A stretch of 64,000 bases of DNA from Verrucomicrobia bacterium LW23 (GCA_003054695.1 QAZA01000010.1:62001-126000); one strand, 5' to 3'; positions 17,559 through 27,105 are shown, counted from the first letter of the stretch. Program-made: numbers and translations. Notes: generated by a model from the letters alone, not told the origin.

Positions 17559-20500
17559 CTATGCAGTCACCTTAACACTTGCACGGGTCGTTGCAAAGTC
17601 TATTTTTCGGGTGGAGAGGTCCACCTTGGCCACCTGCACGCCTATGGTCATGCCGGCGCGCAGGACGACCCGGGTTTTCTGCCCTTCCAGCGTCAGGCGC
17701 TGGGCGTTGAAGTAGTAGACATCCCCCTCCATCTCGCTCAGCGGCACAAAGCCGCTTACCACGTAGTCCGGGATTTCGACAAGCAGGCCGCCGCTGCGCA
17801 CCTCCAGGATGAGCGCCTTGTAGGTCTGTTTCTTCTGCGCCGCGGCCTGCAGGGAGAAGAACTCGAGCTTCTTCAGCTTTACGGATTCCATTTCGGCGTC
17901 GGCCGCGTTGCGCTCCGTGGTGCTCAGGTACTCGCCCAGCAGTTTAAGGTTGGCGATGGAGAAATCGAACGAGCTGGGCGCGGCGCCTTTCAGGCCCACC
18001 CCGGTGGGCAACACGTCGGCCGCCACGCCGCGCGACGTATCGGCGGCAAGTGTTGCGTCGTCGATGTAAACCGTTGTGGGCAGCGGGCTTGCGGATGTCT
18101 TTCCCTTGCCCCTGCCGTGTTGTGGGATCTGTCCCGCAGCCCCCGTGTGGCGGAAGAGTGAGCGGTGCACGACGAGATCCGAATAGCGGCGGATGGGGGA
18201 GGTAAAGTGGGTGTAGTTTTGCTTGGATAGCCCGAAGTGGCCCAGCGGCTTCTCCGAGTAAACGGCGCGCATCATGGAGCGAAGCAGATTGGTCTTGATG
18301 ACCGGCTCCTCCGGTATGCCTGCAATGGCGGTAAGCAGCTTCTGGATCTCGCCCGGCTTCGTCAGGTCGCCACACTTTACGCCCATGCTGCGGGTCAGCG
18401 TCTGGAAGTCCTCCAGCCGCTCGGGATCGGGCTTCTCGTGCACGCGGTACAGGCTGGGTATCTGCTTGTCGCGCAAGTGTTTAGCCACAACCTCGTTGGC
18501 CAGCAGCATGAATTCTTCGATAAGCTGGTGCGATTCATCGTTGTGAATGCGGTCGAGGCGGATGGGGCGGCCGTCGGCGTCCAGGCGCACTTTTACTTCG
18601 GTAAACTCCATGTTCAGCGCGCCTTCCTTAAAGCGCTTGGCTCGAAGGATTTGTGCCATTTCGCCCAGCACTTTAATGTGCTTGCCCACTTCGCCCTTAG
18701 GCTTCTGGATCTGCTGGAACGCTTCCTCGTAGGTAAGCCGCACTTTGCTGTGAATGATCCCCTCCGCAAAGCGCACGCTTTTGGTGTGGCCCTTTTTGTC
18801 CAGCACAACAATCGCTGTCTTGACGAGGCGATCCACCCTGGGCTTGAGCGAGCACAGGCCGTTGCTGAGCTTCTCGGGCAGCATCGGGATAACGCGGTTG
18901 ACCAGATAGACACTGTTGCCGCGGCGCTTGGCCTCGTTATCCAGCGCGGAACCGGGGCGAACATAGTGCGAGACGTCGGCGATGTGCACGTAGACTTCCA
19001 GGTCGCCGCCCGGCAACTGCTTGTAGCTCAGCGCGTCGTCAAAGTCCTTGGCGTCGTCGGGGTCGATTGTCATGACGAAGTCCTTGCGAAAGTCTTCCCT
19101 TCGAGCAATCTCCTCGGGCGGGATGTCCATGGGGATCTCGTCCGCGGCCTCCACCACGGCGGCGGGAAAGTGGTCGGGCAGCTCGTACTTGCGCGTAATG
19201 CTCATCAGATCCACGCCGGCGGCGTTGGAGGGTCCGAGCACCTCAATGATTTCGCCTTCCGGGCTGAGTTTGGGGCTGCTCCACTCCTTTAAGCGCACGA
19301 CGACCTTGTGGCCCACAGGCACGGGCGGCTGCGGTTGCGGCACAATGATATCCACGCGCATGCGGGCATCGTCGGGCTCCACAAACCACACCAGTTTGCT
19401 TTTGAGCAGGGAGCCGACCACGGTTTGGCGGGCCCGGCGTATCACCTTAACCACCGCGCCGCTGACTTTGGCCGGCCCGGGGCCGCCGCGCCCTTTGCGC
19501 GGTACGTTGAGGCGTACGAGCACGCGATCGTTATGCAGGGCGGTAAGAGTATCCTCCGCGCTCACGTAAATGTCCGGCTTGTCCGGCTCGTCCGGCGCGA
19601 CGAATCCGAAGCCGCGCTCGTTCATCATGATTTTGCCCGCGGCAAGGCCGAGATTGCGCGGCAACGCGTAGAGGCCGCCCTTGACGGAAACCACGCGCCC
19701 GGCCTGCTCCTCGTGATCGAGAAACGACTTGAGCTGCTCCGGAGTGATGTGGATACCGCGCAGCTTTTTGAGCAGCGCGGGGGCCGTAGCCGGCTGGTAG
19801 CCGGGGGCGGTAAAGATACGGTAAAGCTGGACGTCGAGCGGGATGGCGGCAGGGGCGTCCGGCGCCGCGGGGACCGCCGGCGCTGAGGCCAGGATGGGGG
19901 CGGGAGTTTGCGCCTCAGCAACCGGCGCAGGCGACGGAGCAGGCGCTGAACTTGGCGAAGCAACCGGCCTGGCACCTTGATGCTTGCCGGATGATGGCGT
20001 GGCTTCACCGCCGGATTTGCCCTGGGGATGCTGCCGGCCACGATCGCGAGGCTTATCGCCCTTAGCGTGACGGTCGTCTCCCTCCTTTTGCTTTCCGGCC
20101 TGCGGAGTGGCGTGGCGTCGCGGCTGCTCCACCGGTTGGGGAGCGGGAGCGGGTGCAGGCGCTGGCGCTGGAGCTGTAGGAACAGGCGCTGGCGCGGTGG
20201 TTTGGGCGGCTTTTTCTCGCTTTTCCCGATTATCGCGCTTGGCCGGCATAGCGCGCTTGTCGCGTTGGTCTCGCTTGTCGTCGCGATGTTTGCCCCGCCC
20301 GGGCAGGGGCGATGCGGCCACCTCCTTCGCCACATCAACTGGCACGGGCGCCGGCGCGGGCACGGGGGCTGGCGACTGCGGAGCGACAGGCGAAATCGCG
20401 GTGGATTTTCCCCTGGCAGCCGCTTTTTTGGGCGCGGGGGCAGGCATGACCGCCGGCGCGGGGGCAGGTGCCGGGGCGGGCGGCGGTGTCGGGACGGAGG

Positions 20501-20966
20501 CGTCAGTAGCAGCGCCCTCTTCGCGGCGGGAGCGGCGCAGCCCGCGCTTGTGTTCCAGCTTATGCTTGTCCTTGCCCGGGCCGTCGCCCGGGTGCCAGTC
20601 AACAATAGGCTCCGCGGGCGGCAGCGGCTGCACGGGGTGCATCGCGGGCGCAAACGGCGCCTTCGCCTTGCCACGCTCCCGGGATTTGCCCCGCGACTTG
20701 TCCGCACTTTCCGCTCTCGCGGGCCTGGCGGCGGCCTGCCTGGGAGTAGCCGCCGCGGATTTCGCCTTGCCGGGCTTTACGGACTTTGCGGGCTTTGTAT
20801 CAGCCTTAGGGGCGGGCGCCGGCGCGGGCGTCTCGGACACAGTCGGTGCGGCGGGGGTGACAGAGCCCGTGGCGCTGCGGCCAGACTTCCGCCGGGGCGG
20901 AGAAACTTTTGGAGAGCTTGCGGATGAAGAAGTGGAGGATGATGCGTGGGAAGATTTGGATTTCAT
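17559..20966 (-). CDS. rnr: Ribonuclease R with giant disordered N-terminal extension
   Basis: A 3'-5' exoribonuclease. The RNB catalytic core at about residues 600-960 has TIDPDDAKDFDDAL with the Mg-binding Asp cluster, then HIADVSHYVRPGSALD, RGNSVYLVNRVIPMLP and HFTSPIRRYSDLVVHR. It is preceded by a winged-helix and cold-shock domains (from LDVQLYRIF, about residue 375) and followed by an S1 domain near the C-terminus. Typical RNase R has about 750-830 residues; this one has 1135 because of about 370 residues rich in Lys, Arg, Ala and Pro. The start is set at MKSKSS (20966), since the 8 residues before it look untranslated. It heads a leftward cluster of small membrane proteins. Confidence 0.93.
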   Translation of the reverse strand: MKSKSSHASSSTSSSASSPKVSPPRRKSGRSATGSVTPAAPTVSETPAPAPAPKADTKPAKSVKPGKAKSAAATPRQAAARPARAESADKSRGKSRERGKAKAPFAPAMHPVQPLPPAEPIVDWHPGDGPGKDKHKLEHKRGLRRSRREEGAATDASVPTPPPAPAPAPAPAVMPAPAPKKAAARGKSTAISPVAPQSPAPVPAPAPVPVDVAKEVAASPLPGRGKHRDDKRDQRDKRAMPAKRDNREKREKAAQTTAPAPVPTAPAPAPAPAPAPQPVEQPRRHATPQAGKQKEGDDRHAKGDKPRDRGRQHPQGKSGGEATPSSGKHQGARPVASPSSAPAPSPAPVAEAQTPAPILASAPAVPAAPDAPAAIPLDVQLYRIFTAPGYQPATAPALLKKLRGIHITPEQLKSFLDHEEQAGRVVSVKGGLYALPRNLGLAAGKIMMNERGFGFVAPDEPDKPDIYVSAEDTLTALHNDRVLVRLNVPRKGRGGPGPAKVSGAVVKVIRRARQTVVGSLLKSKLVWFVEPDDARMRVDIIVPQPQPPVPVGHKVVVRLKEWSSPKLSPEGEIIEVLGPSNAAGVDLMSITRKYELPDHFPAAVVEAADEIPMDIPPEEIARREDFRKDFVMTIDPDDAKDFDDALSYKQLPGGDLEVYVHIADVSHYVRPGSALDNEAKRRGNSVYLVNRVIPMLPEKLSNGLCSLKPRVDRLVKTAIVVLDKKGHTKSVRFAEGIIHSKVRLTYEEAFQQIQKPKGEVGKHIKVLGEMAQILRAKRFKEGALNMEFTEVKVRLDADGRPIRLDRIHNDESHQLIEEFMLLANEVVAKHLRDKQIPSLYRVHEKPDPERLEDFQTLTRSMGVKCGDLTKPGEIQKLLTAIAGIPEEPVIKTNLLRSMMRAVYSEKPLGHFGLSKQNYTHFTSPIRRYSDLVVHRSLFRHTGAAGQIPQHGRGKGKTSASPLPTTVYIDDATLAADTSRGVAADVLPTGVGLKGAAPSSFDFSIANLKLLGEYLSTTERNAADAEMESVKLKKLEFFSLQAAAQKKQTYKALILEVRSGGLLVEIPDYVVSGFVPLSEMEGDVYYFNAQRLTLEGQKTRVVLRAGMTIGVQVAKVDLSTRKIDFATTRASVKVTA

Positions 20967-21483
20967 GTATCGGTAAAAAGTGACGAACATTCCCGCAGGA
21001 AGAAGTTCTTGTGATGACTACTGTTAGGAAAAAAGGGGATGCCTTCTGACATCCGCGGACAAGCAAACCGACGCACTCTTCCGCACCACGGCAACCGCCG
21101 CATTGCGCTGATAACCACACTGTAGACAATACTCGAAAAACAAGATTCGACAAAAGGCAACATAGACAGGGCCACAGGCCCGAAAAGGCATCCGCTGTGA
21201 TTGACCGGATGTATAGACATTCGATACCAGAAGACTTGCGGGACAATAGGAGCGCCGCCGCGTGTTGTCAAGGGAAAAAGTGAGCTCGCGCCTCATTCAC
21301 CGAAAAGCGTCCCTTGACTTGGCCCTGGCGAGGCCGATGATAGGTGAAAGAGTGGGTGTATCAGCGATCGAAAGTTGGCAATGCGGCTGCTTTCGCAAAC
21401 GCGCGCTCAACTTGCGACTTCGTATCCGATCCGACTTACCCTCCACGCCTCCTCCAGGACGCATCTACGCCTTGCCCCCACCC
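20967..21483. promoter_or_regulatory. Divergent spacer between rnr and the thioredoxin-like gene
   Basis: About 500 bp upstream of both genes, lower in GC than the genes. The frame from 21262 that leads into the next gene is open but has atypical composition before 21484. No repeat or RNA gene is recognised. Confidence 0.35.
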
Positions 21484-22152
21484 ATGATCATCATTCCCCA
21501 GCCCGCAAACTCCCCGCTCAGCAATGCGGCCTCCTCCCCGGGCGGCGCAGTTGCGGCCACGCCGAAAGGGCGCGCGTCGCTGCCGAGCATTCTGCTGGTG
21601 GCGGCGTGGGGCGTGCTGATGGTTGTCGGCTTTGTGGGGCTGGAGCGCTACTCGCAGGCGCCCGGCGCCCCGGGCACCCGCGTGGAGCACTGGCCCAACA
21701 ACGCCGGGCTGGCCCGCCCCGGCAACGGCCAGGCGACCGTCGTCCTGTCCGTCCACCCCCTGTGCCCGTGCACCGCCGCCACGCTGGACGAGCTGCAGCA
21801 GGTGCTGATGCGCCGCGATCTCCCGCCCTTTCACTTGGTGGTGCTGCGCCTGCTGCCCAGCGAGAAACCGGCCGAGTGGAAAGACAGCGCCCTGCCCGAC
21901 TGGCTGAGCTCCTACCCCGGCGTGCAGGTGGTGGAGGACCGCGACGCCGCCCTAAGCGACACGTTCGGCCTCACCACCTCCGGCCACGTCGCCTTCTACC
22001 GGCCCGACGGCACGCTGGCCTTCAAAGGCGGCATCACCGCCAGCCGCGGCCACCGGGGCGAGAATCTCGGCGCCGCCACCCTCAAGGCCCTGCTGCACGG
22101 CCAGCCCCCGCCGGCGGAGGCGACGTCCGTATACGGGTGCTCGCTGAAGTAG
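21484..22152 (+). CDS. Membrane-anchored thioredoxin-like protein (RedB-like)
   Basis: 222 residues from the ATG at 21484; in-frame upstream codons exist but look non-coding. One transmembrane anchor (about residues 34-54) precedes a thioredoxin-like domain facing the periplasm. The redox-type motif is HPLCPC (Cys94, Cys96), a CxC rather than the usual CxxC. Later landmarks are a TSGHVAFYRPDG strand, GGITASRGHRGEN and a near-terminal Cys219 in VYGCSLK. These resemble the poorly known RedB-type proteins. A role in metal handling or thiol redox is inference only. Confidence 0.65.
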   Translation: MIIIPQPANSPLSNAASSPGGAVAATPKGRASLPSILLVAAWGVLMVVGFVGLERYSQAPGAPGTRVEHWPNNAGLARPGNGQATVVLSVHPLCPCTAATLDELQQVLMRRDLPPFHLVVLRLLPSEKPAEWKDSALPDWLSSYPGVQVVEDRDAALSDTFGLTTSGHVAFYRPDGTLAFKGGITASRGHRGENLGAATLKALLHGQPPPAEATSVYGCSLK

Positions 22153-22654
22153 GCGCGACTACAATGCCCCGCCTCAAGGGGCGTATTGGAGCGGCGTATT
22201 GTGACTGAGCCGCTCGAAGGGGTCGATCGGCAGAACCAAACATATCGCCGCAAGCAGAGGGGGGGGCGGATATGACCCTTAGCGATGTAATCCAAAGACG
22301 GGGCGTGGACGCCGGGAAGTTGGGAAGTCGGCCGCACGCAATTGCGAGGCACTGGATGCGCTGCGCGCTGACAGGGCCGCCATGGCAACCACAGGATGAC
22401 GGTGCGGCTGCGGCGGAAATGAGCAAACTGAGAAGTAGCCGAGCGCTGGGACGTACCCGCGCGCTCATGCTCGCGCATGCACGCGCATGCTCGCCTTTGC
22501 GCCTCCGCACGGCGCACACCTGCCCGCGTGCGCCCGCCGCGCGGCACGTGGGAGTGCCGACGGCGGGCTGCGCGGGCGGGCGGCGCGTTGCTAGGCGTGC
22601 GTTACGGGCAGCACGTTGCGTTGCGCTATGTTATGTGCGAAGCGAGGAAAACGC
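22153..22654. other. Gene-free spacer with alternating purine-pyrimidine tracts
   Basis: No convincing gene on either strand. The right part (about 22465-22500) contains CGCGCATGC-type alternating purine-pyrimidine runs repeated twice, followed by GC-rich sequence. Conceptual frames across it are Arg/Ala/Cys-rich and rejected. Confidence 0.4.
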
Positions 22655-23092
22655 TTAGCCTTTGAGCGTGTAGCGCTTTTCCTTAAGGGACTTGCCGTTA
22701 TCGGTAATAATATCGGCGTGGGTTTTGAGGAAGTGACCCACTGTACCGTAATTAATGCCCGTTTCCTTATGGATAGCGATCTGGCTAAGGCCGGCGGCGC
22801 CGGACTTACGAAGGCCTTCAGTAATACGCTGATAAATATCGGAAGACGAAAGGCGCTTGCGCTTGGTGCTCTTTGTCTTGGTTTTGCCGGAATCACCAGT
22901 GATCGCGGCGAGTTCTTCTTCAAGCTTCGCCACGCGGTCCTTGGCTTCGCTCAGTTGCTCTTTGATCTTATCTACTTTTTGAACCTGGAGTGCCGCAAGC
23001 TTTTCCTGAGCGAGACGAATCTCGGCTTCAAGAGCATCTGCAGCAGTTGCTTCAGTTTTTGCGGAAGAGGATGCTTTGGCTGCTTTAGTCAT
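22655..23092 (-). CDS. Coiled-coil plus helix-turn-helix protein, 145 aa
   Basis: An unrecognised protein with a clear two-part design. Residues about 15-67 form a heptad-like coiled coil (AEIRLAQEKLAALQVQK, then AKDRVAKLEEELAAI). A Lys/Thr/Ser-rich linker (GKTKTKSTKRKR) leads to a C-terminal domain at about 85-143: SSDIYQRITEGLRKS, GLSQIAIHKETGINYGTVG and FLKTH. This reads like a winged helix-turn-helix with a basic wing (KSLKEKRYTLKG). It may be a DNA-binding, nucleoid-associated or regulatory protein (inference). It stands alone, next to a 1.2 kb stretch with no gene, and its GC is lower than that of neighbours. Confidence 0.7.
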   Translation of the reverse strand: MTKAAKASSSAKTEATAADALEAEIRLAQEKLAALQVQKVDKIKEQLSEAKDRVAKLEEELAAITGDSGKTKTKSTKRKRLSSSDIYQRITEGLRKSGAAGLSQIAIHKETGINYGTVGHFLKTHADIITDNGKSLKEKRYTLKG

Positions 23093-24306
23093 ATCTAAAT
23101 GAATAGTGGATCAAACGTTGGAAGTCAATACACCTATGCACGTTTTTTTGTGAATTCTTTCAACTTCGCATTAATACCAGCCGCTCATCGCAAAGCCGTT
23201 AACGCTTCTCGCGGATTTGCCTTGATTTGGAAGGGCCTTACCACTGCCAATGCAATCTGCTTGCCGCACAGCTCCGGTCCCTTATTACGATGCGCAACGA
23301 GTGTGGCGTCTATGTTACAGAATTCTATACCCCGCATGCCTTGCGCCAACTGTTGCGTTTGGCAACAGGTGGCCGGAGATGTGTTGCACCGACACGCAAT
23401 GCCCTTGTTTCCACAGGCTTGCGGCGCGTTTGCCAGTAGGGAATGCGTGCGTAAAAGGGTGTCGCGCCTTCTGTACCGGCAAGGAATTTGCTCGTCCTGA
23501 AGCCTGCGCTAATGCATGGATGCTTCCGCATTGCCCTGCCCCTTATGCACGAGGTTTATCCGTTACTGGCGATGCAGGTGCCGCTCTACCCATCTTTCTT
23601 GCAGTCATCACTGCTTTCACTCGTGGTGATGTAGAACACAACTGCGCATCCGTTACCGAAACCGCGTGCGGGGGGCTTTTGCCTTTCCGTTTAGCGGCAT
23701 TAAACGGCAACGCAGCGCCGGTGGTTGCAATGAAAGGAGATGTTCGACAAACGCCGATTGATCGTTCGCGCGCTTAGCCAAACACGAGTATTTGTTACAG
23801 AAAGGCGCCTGAGTAGCCCGTTGCACTCACGACAGATGATGACCAAGCCGGCATGTGTGGCATGTTGCGGTAGTTGGTATTATTATAGTATTGAAGCGGC
23901 TTCTCTTTCCCTTTTCAAGAAATAAACTGAGATGAAATATTGATTGTAATTGTAGTGCATCACAAATGCGACGCGCCACCTTTTCAGCCAGATGGACGCC
24001 CGAGCGACAGAACGCTACGTAGTAGCAATTGCACATGGGGTTGCGCCCCACCATGTAGAGCGATGGCTTGCTTATAGCAATGCGCCCGGCCGCAAAGTAT
24101 GGGCGCAGCGGCGCGGCAATACATGGACACCCGCCCCCGCTAATAATAATGGCGCCGCGGCTTATGTGGCCACGCACATCTTTAACGCGCGCGCGTCACG
24201 GCGTTGCGCAGGGTTCCCGCACATCTTCGCCTGTCTCTCCCGCGCTTCTTCCTCTCACTATCTCTCACTATATATAACGCGCGCGCGCGTAGGTCCGCTC
24301 CGCGCG
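23093..24306. other. 1.2 kb gene-free stretch of lower GC
   Basis: No frame here has convincing coding character. The longest (23250-23777, rightward) is Cys/Pro/Arg-rich with no recognisable motif. Composition is closer to 50% GC, unlike the GC-rich genes around. The right end has alternating GCGCGCGC tracts at about 24189-24197 and 24280-24290, the second after a TATATA run. It could be a decayed gene, a regulatory or RNA region, or the remains of an insertion. Confidence 0.45.
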
Positions 24307-24669
24307 CTACGCCGCCGGCGGTTCAATGCGCAGCACCAGCGCGGGAAAAAGCCTCTGGAGCGTGGGCAGGCTGCGGCTGTGCCAGGAGACGGCGGTACTG
24401 CCCAGCACCGTCATGCCGGTGGCGCCCGATTTACGTGCGGAGATGGCGAACCGGGTCAGGACGTTCAGCCCGGAGCTGTTGAGAAACTGCAGTTGCCGCA
24501 GGTCGACAACGAGTGCTTCGCGGTGGGCCTCCAGCCCCCTCTCCAGCAGGTCGTGAATTGGCGCGTAGCTCTGGCTGTCGCTGAGGCGAAAGGTGCCCTC
24601 CAGGTGCACGGTGGCGGCCGCTGCGTCGTACCAGGCGCGGTAGTTGGGTCCTTGAATATCCGTCTGCAT
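24307..24669 (-). CDS. STAS-domain protein, slr1659-like regulator
   Basis: 120 residues from the ATG at 24669, made of a single STAS-like domain: a strand VHLEGTFRLSD, LVVDLRQLQFLNSSGLNVL around the position that in anti-anti-sigma factors is phosphorylated (Ser in NSSG), and a final helix and strand. Such proteins switch partners by being phosphorylated by a GHKL kinase. The gene immediately upstream on this strand encodes exactly such an ATPase. The pairing matches the cyanobacterial slr1658/slr1659 arrangement. Confidence 0.75.
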   Translation of the reverse strand: MQTDIQGPNYRAWYDAAAATVHLEGTFRLSDSQSYAPIHDLLERGLEAHREALVVDLRQLQFLNSSGLNVLTRFAISARKSGATGMTVLGSTAVSWHSRSLPTLQRLFPALVLRIEPPAA

Positions 24670-24830
24670 CGGCAAGTGCTGTGGTAGGTGGGGTGGGAGG
24701 GAGGGGGAAGTTCGGCGGTGATCAGGTTGGAGGGGCGGGGCGGGAGGGGCCTGCGGCGGTGGCCGGCTTTACGCCCAGTCCCGCCCTGTCCGGGGCATCT
24801 GCAGGCGCAGAGCAAAAGTGCTCTGCATGC

Positions 24831-25529
24831 TCAGCCCGTGGGGGCCTCCCTGCCTGCGGCCTCGTAGGGCAGGGCCAGCGTGGCCATGGTGGAGAGCTCC
24901 AGCGGCGTGGCGCCTGTGCCGGCGCCCTGCCCGCAGGTAGTCTCCGCTACACAAACCGGGTTGGCAATGGGTTGCAGGCGCCAGCCCAGCCGGGCGCCAT
25001 AGTGGGCCAGCAGGGTAAGGAAGCCGATGCCGGAGCCACTGCTCTCGGGATCCTCCGCATTGCGCTCGGCCTGCTCAATAAGCAGGTCGGCCGGGTCGCG
25101 TTCCAGAATCTCCGCGGCGCGGCGGCGCAGCTCGGAGGCGCGCGGCGTCTGCATCTCGTTGCGGATGACCAGCACAAATTCGTGGGCATCCACGCAAAAG
25201 CCCAGGTGCACGGGGCCGCCGCAGCGGTATTTGACGGCGTTTTCCAGCAGCTCGTTGGCCAGATAGGAGACGTCGTCGACAAATTGGCGCACCTCGGCGG
25301 AGGTGGATGCGGCCCCGGCGCCTTCCAGCAGGCCGGCCAGCAGGCGCCCCGCGTACTGGGCCAGAAAGTGGGAGATAATATCGCAAAACCCGCGGTCGAT
25401 GGCAGCCGTGGGCGGGGGATCGAGCGTAAGCTGCAGCCCGCAGCGCGTGCGCTCCTCCGCGGCCAGGTCAAAATGGCCCAGCAATTCCGTCCCCTCAGGG
25501 GCGGCGGCGGAGGTTGGTGATGGATGCAT
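24831..25529 (-). CDS. GHKL-type ATPase, slr1658-like regulator
   Basis: 232 residues from the ATG at 25529; the longer frame upstream is Arg/Pro-rich and unlikely. GHKL/HATPase motifs are visible: an N-box (LANELLENAVKYR) and a G-box (ESSGSGIGFLTLLAHYG). There is no histidine-phosphorylation domain, no sensor and no membrane segment, so it looks like an anti-sigma/RsbW-type kinase rather than a two-component sensor. The expected substrate is the STAS protein encoded 161 bp downstream. The sigma factor or other output is not in the window. Confidence 0.75.
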   Translation of the reverse strand: MHPSPTSAAAPEGTELLGHFDLAAEERTRCGLQLTLDPPPTAAIDRGFCDIISHFLAQYAGRLLAGLLEGAGAASTSAEVRQFVDDVSYLANELLENAVKYRCGGPVHLGFCVDAHEFVLVIRNEMQTPRASELRRRAAEILERDPADLLIEQAERNAEDPESSGSGIGFLTLLAHYGARLGWRLQPIANPVCVAETTCGQGAGTGATPLELSTMATLALPYEAAGREAPTG

Positions 25530-25882
25530 AGCAACAGCTGCAGCGCGGGGCGTTGCACCCCGGTTGCTGACGGCCCTGCGGGGGCCGTCGCTGGGGAGGA
25601 TGTGGTGGCGGAGCGCCGGGGAGGCAGGAAGCAATGGGCCGGCACGGTACTTTATCGCAAGGGCGGCGAGAAGCGAAGCACAAAAGTGAGAGACGGCCCT
25701 TGCGCTTGCGCTGCGGATGCATAAGTTCTTATCTGGAAGGCGCGCGAGCCTTTAAGTACATTCGATATCGCCGCTCGCGCGGACTCCGTCCCCTTCCCCC
25801 CCGCCGCCTTTTTTTCTAATTCCGGGCACAAAATCGAATGGCCTACGCTGCAACAACGGCCGGCCCTGTTCGTTAAGGAGAA

Positions 25883-26947
25883 GTGCCTGCGACCCTATCC
25901 ACCCCTGCCCCGCGCCATCAACCCAAGCCCCACCCTACCGTGCCGCGCCCCGCGGTTACCCTGGTGGGGATGTCCCCTCCCCCTCTCTATCCGCGCCCAC
26001 ACATTGCCAAACCCCGCATCTTCTGCCTGCCCAGATCGCAGTCGAAGGTCATGCTCATCCCCCGGCCGGGATGCTGCGCCACACAAATGACCGTCGTGCC
26101 GATCCGGAACGGGCACACAACCAGCCCCACCGCTATGCCGTCGTCGTCGCCGCACCCCAGCCACAACCGCACTGTCGAGGAGTTCCTCGAAATGCGCCAC
26201 CACATGCACATGCGCCCGGAGGACGAGCTGCACGCGCCAGGCACGGGCGTCACGCTCGATCCCCGCCTGCTCTCCACCGCCACGCCCGAAGACGGCACGA
26301 ACAACCCGCTGACCGATTATAGCGGTGGCAACGGCCGCCCGACCGCCCCCCGTGGGGAGACTTACCCCACCCACACCAACGTTACCAGCCTGGCCGCCGG
26401 CTCCGGCCTGGAGACGGAGCGGGAAGCGGAGAACAGCGCCTTGGGAGGCGATTCTATAAATCCGCTATCATTTTCGCCTGAAGTCTTGCCAAAAGGCCCT
26501 GCGCCGGAGCATCATATGCGAACCACATCAGGTACCGATTTCGATACCCTGGTGGCCGACCCACTACCACTTCCCGCATCTCTCCCCGCTCCCAGCCCTA
26601 TGGAAAGCCAAGTGACCAAGCACGGCGACGCAGACATCATCCTCCTGACCGGCACCCTGGACCCCAAAGGCGCCGCCGAAGCCAAGAAGGCCCTTGCCCC
26701 GTTCCTTACCGGCGGCACCAAACTGGTAATTGATATGTCCGGCGTCGACTACATCGGCAGCGCCGGCCTGCGCGAGCTCTTCCTCGCCGCCAAAACCATC
26801 GACCGCGTCGGCGGCAAACTCGCCGTCTGCGCCCTGCGCCCCGAAGTCAAACGCATCTTCGACATCGCCGGCTTCGCCATCCCGTACCAGATCGTTGAAA
26901 GTCGCGAAACCGCGTATGACGTGCTGGGCGTGCAAGGCGCCGCCTGA
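25883..26947 (+). CDS. Anti-anti-sigma factor (STAS domain) with N-terminal extension
   Basis: The last 115 residues, from an ATG at 26600, are a canonical STAS protein: MESQVTKHGDADIILLTGTL, then VIDMSGVDYIGSAGLRELF with the Ser that an RsbW-like kinase would phosphorylate, and a final VGGKLAVCALRPEVKRIFDI. The frame is open upstream to a GTG at 25883. Codon third positions between about 26160 and 26450 are GC-rich as in real genes, so a disordered N-terminal extension is probably translated. The exact start (25883, 26087, 26516 or 26600) is undecided. It is a third component of partner-switching signalling near the GHKL/STAS pair. Confidence 0.75.
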   Translation: MPATLSTPAPRHQPKPHPTVPRPAVTLVGMSPPPLYPRPHIAKPRIFCLPRSQSKVMLIPRPGCCATQMTVVPIRNGHTTSPTAMPSSSPHPSHNRTVEEFLEMRHHMHMRPEDELHAPGTGVTLDPRLLSTATPEDGTNNPLTDYSGGNGRPTAPRGETYPTHTNVTSLAAGSGLETEREAENSALGGDSINPLSFSPEVLPKGPAPEHHMRTTSGTDFDTLVADPLPLPASLPAPSPMESQVTKHGDADIILLTGTLDPKGAAEAKKALAPFLTGGTKLVIDMSGVDYIGSAGLRELFLAAKTIDRVGGKLAVCALRPEVKRIFDIAGFAIPYQIVESRETAYDVLGVQGAA

Positions 26948-26981
26948 AGCGCGATTTCGCAGCGCATGTAGTCTGGCATTT

Positions 26982-27070
26982 TCCGAAGCGCCACAACTCG
27001 TAGCCCAGGGCAATGCCTGCCGCAGCCCTGGGTAATGACGAAAGAGGGACTGCGTCCTGAAGGGACGCCC
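26982..27070. repeat. Partial copy of the 5912-6115 palindromic element
   Basis: It begins CCGAAGCGCCAC like the other copy. It retains the CCCAGGGC/GCCCTGGG hairpin, here with a longer loop, and the GCGTCC/GGACGC hairpin. The right half of the palindrome is absent or strongly diverged. Confidence 0.65.
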
Positions 27071-27105
27071 CAGCATCCTACTTTGGGACTGGAGCGTCAA
27101 CGACT

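Noticed and set aside
23250-23777. 175-residue frame in the low-GC stretch
   Set aside because: Cys/Pro/Arg-rich without motifs, start signal or coding-like codon third positions.
22153-24306. Prophage or integrated element
   Set aside because: No integrase, phage structural gene, tRNA or attachment-site duplication is visible; only low GC hints at foreign origin.
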